Source: Leptasterias polaris (Eukaryota; Echinodermata; Asteroidea; Forcipulatida; Asteriidae). From it: 64,000 nt of DNA. Positions 57,287 through 64,000 of this stretch are shown piece by piece. Within the stretch, counting starts at the first letter, position 1. Every line of letters starts with the position of its first letter. Where the stretch lies: the NCBI GenBank assembly GCA_037783415.1, contig JAZGTN010000029.1:3553501-3617500 (forward strand). Reading direction: 5' to 3'. Under the pieces are notes generated by a model. That model was not told the origin of the DNA and made no database searches. It saw only the letters and a program-made list of their open reading frames with translations. The position numbers were made by a program, and so were the translations under genes.

Positions 57287-57904
57287 CTAATTCTCCATAC
57301 CCAGAGTTCCATACCCAGAGTCGGCCTCAACTTCGGAGAGGGTTCCCACAGTGGTCCCCTCACGGGCCACCTTCTCTCCCCTCCCAGGGTTGAACACCCT
57401 CAATGGAATAACTTCCGACTCGCCATCTACCAGAGACCTGGCCAGCACCAAGCCCTTCTGTGCCAACTCACCGCCACCCTCAATAGGTTCAACCATGGCC
57501 GGACCTGCCAAAGCAGCCTTCCTTCGAGCAATAATTCCCGGGACAACAGCCTCATGGCCCGATGGAATCACCGTAGTTCTTAAAACTACCACACGCCCAA
57601 TGAAGGATTCACCAGCCTTGCCAGTGCACTTTATTCGCTCACCATTGAGCCTCCATACCTTCGACTGGAAATCTAGTGTTCCACCAGTGGGCAGTAGAAA
57701 GTCCATCCCCAGGATGCCTGGGTATTTCATTTCTGTGAAAACTGCCTTCACCATGTGCGTTGTCCTTCCAACTTGCAATTCCACAGATACCTTCCCCAGT
57801 GTGGGAATACGACTACCATCAACCTGTCTAACAACCACACCATCCGTCTCCAAGACGGGTCTTTGCTCCTTGGGTATTTCGTAATAGATTGAACTACTTA
57901 TCAA
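57287..57904 (-). pseudogene. Retropepsin-like protease, active site damaged
   Basis: The second half of a Gypsy aspartic protease is clear: VSVELQVGRTTHMVKAVFTE and YPGILGMDFLLPTGG (the hydrophobic-hydrophobic-GMDFL block). The catalytic Asp-Thr/Ser-Gly loop should lie where the reading frame changes, near 57905-57925. There the sequence reads FLVHRYIDK, stop, in one frame and TDTLISSS in the other, with no intact D-T/S-G. Confidence 0.8.
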
Positions 57905-57940
57905 TGTATCGGTGGACTAAAAATCGACACTTGGTAGCCC

Positions 57941-58729
57941 TTACCGACCCTTCCACAAACATACCCATGCGGGGAGTAACCCCAGATCCGGGCAGAGTAA
58001 CTTCTCTTTGCCCATACCCATGCTTAAACTTCTCATCAATGTCGTCATTGTCATGTTGGCGTTTGGACCCTCTTGTACATCCAGCCTGACTGGGGGTCCT
58101 GCAGGAGGCTGATTGGCGTTTCCTGACATCTGAGTCTTCTTTTTTCGGGGCTTCTTGCATTCTCGTGCGAAATGCCCCTCCAACCCACAATTATAGCACT
58201 TCCGGCCACCAGCTGGACCTGATGGGGACTTGTGCACTTGGTCTGTGGGCACGTCCCGTTGTTGAACTGACTCACGGGCCTTCTGACCTGACAAGTTTTT
58301 ACAAAACTCCGCCAAAGATTTCAAGCGCTGAGCCTGCTCACTAAGATGGGCCTCTAATGAACCAAGCCTCATCTCCACACTAGAGTCCAAAGCCCTTGCT
58401 AATTTAGCGGGTCGTCGGTCTACCAATCTTTGCAGTTCAACACTCTCAAAATTAGCAGTCTCCAAGGCCGCTTGGATGGCTTCGTCCAAGTTCTTCGGAC
58501 AGGCTCTATTTATGCCCTCCCGTATCGAATGACTATCCACTGCATCTACAAAGTGATTTCTAGCCAACCGGTCATGTGCATCTTCCTGAATTTCAGGGTA
58601 TGCTCGTGCCGTCAACTCATAGATCGCTTGACCCAGTTCCTGCAGTGACTCCTTCGGACCTTGCCGCCTATGTCTCAATTCAACTAGGTAGTTCTCACTC
58701 TGCCTACCTGACCCAAAACGTCTCTCCAT
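57941..58729 (-). pseudogene. Gag, C-terminal part with zinc knuckle
   Basis: Capsid C-terminal region (ERRFGSGRQSENYLVELRHR, LQELGQAIYELTARAYPE) and one CCHC zinc knuckle, CYNCGLEGHFAREC, with a basic flank KKPRKKK. A frameshift or deletion separates it from the upstream gag frame near 58745. Another frame shift follows before protease. Confidence 0.88.
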
Positions 58730-58760
58730 AAGTGTACTTTTGTCCTGATTCGCCCAACAT

Positions 58761-59579
58761 TCAGAGAGCGTTCCCCTGCAAGCCTGCAGTCAGATACTTT
58801 GCAGCTTGTTCATCAGTCCAACCATTCACCTCACGACACGATTCAAAATGGCGGTAATACTCCTTCCAGAGAACCTTGCCATTATACCGATCAGGGACTA
58901 TGTATGGTCGTCGATTTACTCGATCCACACCTCCCTTCTGATCTGTCTCATCACTGACCAACAAACTCCCTCCCGGTGGCTGGGGCTTCACCGGGGGTTC
59001 AACCACCCCTACAGCTGAACTGCCGTTATATGCCTTCTGCACTGGGCAGGTCATGCTACTTAACAGTTCGCTGTTGGTCTGCTTGGGTTGAACTGCCTCG
59101 TTATCGTCCAGGAACGGGTTGGTTTTTCTTCTACCCTGTTCCGCAACACCCTGACCCGAAAGAAACAACGACAAATCATCGATACTCTGTCTGATCGATG
59201 ACTTAGCTATGGGAGTAACCTCTGACGCTCGGGAAAACATCCCTGAGCCCCCACGCCTAAGAGGTGTACTTTCCTCAAAGCTAACCTCCTTCCTCACCCT
59301 GGGTGCTTCATCATGTACAGAGTTTCGGTTTTCCAACGAGGGAGAGACATACCCAGATGTCTCATCTCTCAACCGAAAGTCCACATCAGAATCTACCTGA
59401 TGCCTCACATGCCGATCCTCACTTGGCATGTCCCCTTGGGACGACCCCTTCATGGCAGCTTCCAATTTCTTTGCAACAAGTTCTTTTTCCAGTTGCAGGA
59501 TTTGGTAATCCATGCGGAGTTTCTGTAACTCAGACTCTGTACCCGAAGGGTCCATGGTAACCTTTGACCCCACACTCAT
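58761..59579 (-). pseudogene. Gag, N-terminal part
   Basis: Begins MSVGSKVTMDPSGTESELQK. A coiled-coil-like stretch (LRMDYQILQLEKELVAKKLE) follows, then a long polar linker, then a Gypsy-type capsid start: YIVPDRYNGKVLWKEYYRHF and EVNGWTDEQAAKYLTAGLQG. The frame closes just after GNAL. The capsid continues in another frame at 58729. Confidence 0.85.
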
Positions 59580-59768
59580 ACTGCTGTCTCGCTCTCAGCA
59601 GTACCCCGTGTGGATGCCAACCAACGAGTACCACGCCTCTGTTGTTGGATCTCACTCCACACACAACAAATGTCCACTGCCAAAATACACAACAACCAAT
59701 ACCAGAGTCAACCCAACAAAAACTGAAATCACCAGACACACGACGAGTGACCACAAGTTTGCTAGAAA

Positions 59769-60053
59769 CTACACCGTTGCCACACTCGGCCACTGACCAC
59801 TAGGTGACTGCGTCACGTCTAGCACAGCAGTCTGTGTTGCAATTCTCTGTTGTTCCAAACTACGCAAAACTCTGGCACTGTTCGCCTGACTAGTCAAACT
59901 GTGAATTCGAATCAGTGTCAAATTCTGCTCCCTCGCAATTCGTCGTAACCGCCTCAACTCCAAGCGAGTCTTGGCAAACTGACAAACCGCAACTAGAGCA
60001 ACAATTGCAATGATCACCAACAGCACAACAACAATCCACAATCGCATTGCCAA
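59769..60053 (-). CDS. Small membrane-anchored ORF between primer-binding site and gag
   Basis: 94 codons, MAMRLWIVVVLLVIIAIVAL and so on. One hydrophobic segment (about residues 4-24) at the very N-terminus is followed by an Arg/Leu-rich amphipathic region (TRLELRRLRRIAREQN, likely helical) and a polar tail. The ATG is about 105 bases after the LTR, the first in the transcript I can see. It is not gag, pol or a usual envelope. It could be a leader ORF, an accessory protein, or chance. Confidence 0.5.
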   Translation of the reverse strand: MAMRLWIVVVLLVIIAIVALVAVCQFAKTRLELRRLRRIAREQNLTLIRIHSLTSQANSARVLRSLEQQRIATQTAVLDVTQSPSGQWPSVATV

Positions 60054-60138
60054 TTATTGAACCTGTGTACTATCTCCTTTCCCCTGGATAGAGGAGGATT
60101 AATTTCAACAGAGAGTTTAATTTAATCAATTATAATCA

Positions 60139-60157
60139 TCCCACTTCTGACACCATT
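60139..60157 (-). promoter_or_regulatory. Primer-binding site, tRNA-Leu
   Basis: Just inside the 5' LTR the minus strand reads AA then TGGTGTCAGAAGTGGGA. This is complementary to the 3' end of metazoan tRNA-Leu (...TCCCACTTCTGACA plus CCA) over 17 bases. Confidence 0.85.
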
Positions 60158-60673
60158 TGTGGCGGGCACAGACCGTTTTCCAGTCTATGATTATTAACTC
60201 GGACCCTTTCCCTTGCTAGCTCAAGTTAAAGTCACTAAGCGGACTTAAGGCTGAGTGGCGAGATTCGTTTGGGAGGAAGTATACCGCCCGATTATAAATG
60301 ACTGCAAACCTCTCTGTCAGAGTACACACAATTCCCTAAATAATACACAGTTGAACAATAGGTTTATGAACATCAAACATCAGCCATGTGGTTTATTGTC
60401 AACCTCTTCAATGTCATTGTGGTTTAATTGTCAACCTCTTCAATGTCAACCACACTCAATGAATAATACAGATATCAAGTACATCAAATAATGAACTACT
60501 GGTTACTTGCTAAAAACACCCACGTTCTACTTAACTTTTACCCGTGAATTTCGTGCCTAAGCAGCACTACAAATCCACTAGTCAACCACTTTAGTAGAGG
60601 TCAATAATATGCGCTAACAAGCACACCGCAATGTCAACCACGTGTAAAATAGCCCAGCTATATCAACTACACA
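60158..60673 (-). repeat. 5' LTR (right on plus strand)
   Basis: 516 bp. It differs from the 3' LTR mainly by a short extra segment ('tatgaacatcaaacatcagc') and a few indels and substitutions, so the two LTRs are not identical and the insertion is not brand new. Confidence 0.9.
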
Positions 60674-60789
60674 GTGGGGTTTACTAAAGCACAAAGCACA
60701 GTCACCCACACGAATCCCGCAGCCGCCACGTAGAGGAGAAGTTGACCACCTTTGGGCTATAAAAAACGTTTGAAATGAAATGGACATGG

Positions 60790-60950
60790 TTGGATATGGT
60801 TGGATGTTTTAAAAGTAAAATAATTATAATGATCCACACAACTATGCCTTAGAAATGTTTGGCTTTTGTTAAGTTTCTTGACACAAAACGCTCCGCCATT
60901 TTGTGGAGTCAAATTTTGGACTCCACTAAATGGCCGACGTGTTCCGCTAG
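60790..60950 (+). mobile_element. Truncated 19.23-kb fold-back family copy
   Basis: 'ttggatgttttaaaagtaaa', 'atgatccacacaactatgcc' and 'ccgccattttgtggagtcaa' match the left arm at 19290-19400. The right arm is mostly missing. Confidence 0.6.
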
Positions 60951-61504
60951 TCTTATTTCAAGTCGGAGTACGTACTCGCAATCACATGCTAAACTATTTG
61001 CCAATCAGAGTGCTGCTGTGATGTGCCGTGTTTTAGTCCTTTCTCTAGGTAAAGTCCTATATGACAGTTTTCTTATCCTGATTGACGAGGTTTCTTCTTT
61101 TTGGACGCGTCTTCATCTGTTTTTTGTAGCGATCAATTTTGACATGTGAAAGGTGTGCGTGTTTACATACATGTACATGTACATACATTTCGCGAGAGGT
61201 AGAGAATGGTATATTACCCGTTGTTCATCTAATAGGTTTACCAGGCCACTGGCTACGGCACCAGCCTTACTACTGTTCATCGCGCATTTTGCCCAAGTAT
61301 TTACGGCTGGAAGTACGTGTATACGTTTCGCGGGACAGATGTCGGGGGGGTCAGAGGGAAATGTTGGTTTTGTTAATCACCATTCACTAATTATAACTCA
61401 TTAAATGTGTTTTATAGCATGAACAACTCTTAATAAGGATAAGGAACAACCCCAAACAGTAAAATTTCATGATATTTGAAGGCAACGTGACTGTCCCTTT
61501 AATG

Positions 61505-62102
61505 CTTCACAAGCAATATTTTTACTGAGTTTAATAAAACCGCTCTATGAAATATTGCCCTGGAAATGCAAACACCCGATCATCATTTAAAAGTAGATAG
61601 CCTGATATTTATATGAACACCAATTAATAACTGTTTAAATAAAAATATAAACTAATACACTATAACAGTTAAAACAAATTGAGTTTGACGGTAGTCATCT
61701 TCAAGCATCCTCAAAGCGTCGGGTGGGTGGGTGGGTGGGAAAACCACATGCGCACGCGCGAGTGGCGAAGCAGGAGGACTTTCTGAACTTGATTCGGTTT
61801 TTTGTTGTTGAGTTAAATAAAAACAAATTATACATAATTGGTATAAGCAACAAAAAAGTACCGTATGTTAACCCATCATAATGGATGAGAGACTATGAAA
61901 GTTGACCTCGAGAACTTACGAGCTTACGCAAGAATCATATCGACTACCGTGCATCTCGCTCGAATAGCAGCTTCAGTGTGTATTGTGGCTGTTGTTTTTG
62001 AAAAGAACTTGTATTACGATGTTTTTATAAATGTCACCCATTGAATGTGGTTTTAATAAAAAAATGGGTAAATTTAGAAATTTTAAGTTGTAAACAATTT
62101 CG
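61505..62102. repeat. Duplicated flank of the TMEM53-like locus, copy 2
   Basis: Counterpart of 33105-33793. At 62103 it joins GCTGACCCGGCCCATCG, the equivalent of 34928 in copy 1. Confidence 0.85.
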
Positions 62103-63341
62103 CTGACCCGGCCCATCGCTCGTGATTTGTTTGAAACGTTGTTCCCCCTGGAGGGCTGCATAAATAAAGAAATAAAGAAAAGCATTCGAAATTCGTGACT
62201 AGTTGGAAAATGTGGGCTCTCGTGAGTTTGCCACTCGCGCGTGTAGCCTCCGGTTCAGGTCGCTTCGCGGCTACACTGTTAGGCCAAGGAGGCCTTGATG
62301 ACGGAAGGCTAGAGTTTACAAATTGAAGTAACCCTATTCTTACTTTTTAAAGTGTTGAGATATTTTATTAAGCAGTCTTGGTACTCTTGTGGAAAATTGC
62401 GAAGGCACTCGGCGTGGTGGGAACCGTCGAATTTTTTTAAGTGGGCCACGTGACCAGTGCGGCTTTTCCACAAGCTGATGAATTTCTCCATGGCTTCTGT
62501 CTTACACAAGGGATCAGGGAAGAGTAGATGCACAAGATGGACGTCTTAAAAGGGTTGTTCCAGAAAATATCAACGAGTCTGTCATAGTGTGCCACTGTGT
62601 AACTGTGAGTGAGGCGAAAGTATAGCAAGGTGGTCGTGTAGATCAGCTGCTTAAGGATCCAGGATTTAGCAAGTACATGAGACAGGGCTTTGTACTGCTC
62701 TTTCAGTGCACCGATGACTATATGCTGTCGAAGACTTGACCGTAAATTCTCGGTTGCAGCTCGTTGAATTCCTGGTTGTGTTCGATAATACGAGCTAGTA
62801 CCAACGAATAAACATAAGCACCCATAGACGAAGCATGCACAACAATTGGCGATTTGTCAGTTCTTGTGATTAAATACTTGGCTATCTCAGCTACGACCGG
62901 GGAAGCAGTTGGGGGCCAAAAGAAGAATTTGGGGTGAAGAGCGTAAGCTGTCAAGACATTGAATCCCTGCTGTGCGTAGAGTGTCCGGAACCGATCTAGA
63001 GCCCTCTCGGTGGCTGTAGCCCATGGCATCGAGTAATACTAACGGAGAATTGGCATCCTCTAAAAGAACAACACGATTGTAAAACAAAATTCAAAAGAAA
63101 GTGAAGGGGAGAAGGCCATAAATAGTAATCATAGCAAATTTGTTTAGCACAGGTTTGCCCACAGGTTAGCAGTAAATCAAGGCAACACGAACTTTCAATA
63201 ATATCAATATTATTCTTACGGGCTTTGGTTTGGCCTCACGAGACCATGTAACATGTGACAACACGTTCATAAAGAAATCCACAAAACCTGGAGTTCCTGC
63301 AGCCGCGATTAGTACACAGCCCCATGGTAGAAAACATAAAA
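62032..63341. repeat. 1,310-bp tandem duplication unit carrying TMEM53-like exons 2-3
   Basis: 'tgtcacccattgaatgtggt' at 62032 recurs at 63342, and everything after it repeats to the window end with a few differences. The junction at 63341 lies inside the CCTGCAGG dispersed repeat. Confidence 0.92.
62309..63296 (-). pseudogene. TMEM53-like copy 2 (exons 2 and 3), frameshifted
   Basis: Exon 2 (63296-63220) is intact: TPGFVDFFMNVLSHVTWSRE AKPKP with donor GTAAGA. Exon 3 starts at 63057. Relative to copies 1 and 3 it has one extra base near 63030 (GGCATCGAG), two extra bases near 62722 (ACTATATG) and one fewer near 62516 (GGATCAGGG). The C-terminal part DGSHHAECLRNFPQ to ICKL is retained. No exon 1 is present nearby. 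Most likely a pseudogene. Confidence 0.82.
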
Positions 63342-63619
63342 TGTCACCCATTGAATGTGGTTTTAATAAAAAAAAGGGGTAAATTTAGAAATTTTAAGTT
63401 GTAAACAATTTCGCTGACCCGGCCCATCGCTCGTGATTTGTTTGAAACGTTGTTCCCCCTGGAGGGCTGCATAAATAAAGAAATACAGAAAAGCATTCGA
63501 AATTCGTGACTAGTTGGTAAATGTGGGCTCTCGTGAGTTTGCCACTCGCGCGTGTAGCCTCCGGTTCCAGTCGCTTCGCGGCTACACTGTTAGGCCAAGG
63601 AGGCCTTGATGACGGAAGG

Positions 63620-64000
63620 CTAGAGTTTACAAATTGAAGTAACCCTATTCTTACTTTTTAAAGTGTTGAGATATTTTATTAAGCAGTCTTGGTACTCTTG
63701 TGGAAAATTGCGAAGGCACTCGGCGTGGTGGGAACCGTCGAATTTTTTAAAGTGGGCCACGTGACCAGTGCGGCTTTTCCACAAGCTGATGAATTTCTCC
63801 ATGGCTTCTGTCTTACACAAGGGATCCTGGGAAGAGTAGATGCACAAGATGGACGTCTTAAAAGGGTTGTTCCAGAAAATATCAACGAGTCTGTCATAGT
63901 GTGCCACTGTGTAACTGTGAGTGAGGCGAAAGTATAGCAAGGTGGTCGTGTAGATCAGCTGCTTAAGGATCCAGGATTTAGCACGTACATGAGACAGGCC
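63620..64000 (-). CDS. TMEM53-like copy 3, C-terminal part, cut by the window end
   Basis: Open from the window edge: HVRAKSWILKQLIYTTTLLY, FRLTHSYTVAHYDRLVDIFW, YSSQDPLCKTEAMEKFISLW, then HFKKFDGSHHAECLRNFPQE and ICKL. It has neither the two-base loss of copy 1 nor the one-base loss of copy 2, so its C-terminus is the intact version. The nucleophile region lies beyond the window. Confidence 0.8.
   Translation of the reverse strand, partial: GLSHVRAKSWILKQLIYTTTLLYFRLTHSYTVAHYDRLVDIFWNNPFKTSILCIYSSQDPLCKTEAMEKFISLWKSRTGHVAHFKKFDGSHHAECLRNFPQEYQDCLIKYLNTLKSKNRVTSICKL

Larger units (their letters stand above)
55312..60673 (-). mobile_element. Ty3/Gypsy LTR retrotransposon without integrase
   Basis: Two LTRs (55312-55817 and 60158-60673), each TGTGGCGGGC...CTACACA on the plus strand, flank minus-strand gag, protease, RT and RNase H. 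The primer-binding site follows the 5' (right) LTR. No integrase or chromodomain is present, and no polypurine tract precedes the 3' LTR. The RNase H frame runs straight into it. Flanking bases (GCTAT on the left, GTGGG on the right) do not form a target-site duplication. Several frameshifts are present, so it cannot be autonomous. Confidence 0.92.

Noticed and set aside
57351..57884. 177-codon plus-strand frame
   Set aside because: Antisense shadow of the minus-strand protease region.
1..64000. CRISPR array, operons or other prokaryotic systems
   Set aside because: Tandem repeats here lack unique spacers of constant length, and the genes are split by introns. The window is eukaryotic.

Overview
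This is a eukaryotic, AT-rich, intron-containing and repeat-dense genomic window. Short exons with GT/AG borders, several kinds of inverted-repeat element, tRNA-Leu-derived SINEs, a LINE and a Ty3/Gypsy element all point to a metazoan. Two dispersed short inverted-repeat families (ends reading roughly GGGCCCAATTTCATAGAGC and TTAAAGGCACTGNACACGTT) are ones I associate with echinoderm genomes, so a starfish or other echinoderm is my best guess. That assignment is recollection, not a search.

Layout. 1-7.2 kb: two full copies and part of a third of a 3.2-3.4 kb tandem repeat with its own sub-repeats. 7.2-12.9 kb: inverted-repeat elements, minisatellites and SINE pieces. 12.95-30.34 kb (+): fifteen exons encoding 689 residues of a GABA-B receptor subunit (class C GPCR, closest by eye to subunit 2). 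Its 5' exon(s) were not found, and its C-terminal tail is short. Its introns carry many mobile elements, including a 306-bp element built from nine palindromes. 35.1-36.5 kb (-): a three-exon TMEM53/DUF829-family gene. Partial copies of the same locus occur at 62.03-63.34 kb and 63.34-64.0 kb, and a related 3' flank lies at 33.1-33.8 and 61.5-62.1 kb. 37.15-47.53 kb: a possible large composite element bounded by similar inverted ends and AACGTTGT-rich subterminal repeats. It contains a pair of inverted arms made of TTTGCGACGTCGCAAA-type palindromes and, between them, a small unrecognised multi-exon gene (40.6-42.7 kb). 47.5-49.0 kb: a second element family with GGCCAACGTTGG-like subterminal repeats. 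50.46-54.68 kb (+): a LINE with endonuclease and reverse transcriptase, split by a ~1 kb insertion and carrying a nonsense codon. 55.31-60.67 kb (-): a Ty3/Gypsy LTR retrotransposon with LTRs, a tRNA-Leu primer-binding site, gag, protease, RT and RNase H but no integrase, plus a small membrane-anchored ORF between the primer-binding site and gag.

Host genes supported: the GABA-B receptor subunit, the TMEM53-like gene with its duplicates, and one unidentified short gene. I see no functional link between them. Most of the remaining sequence is mobile or tandem repeat.
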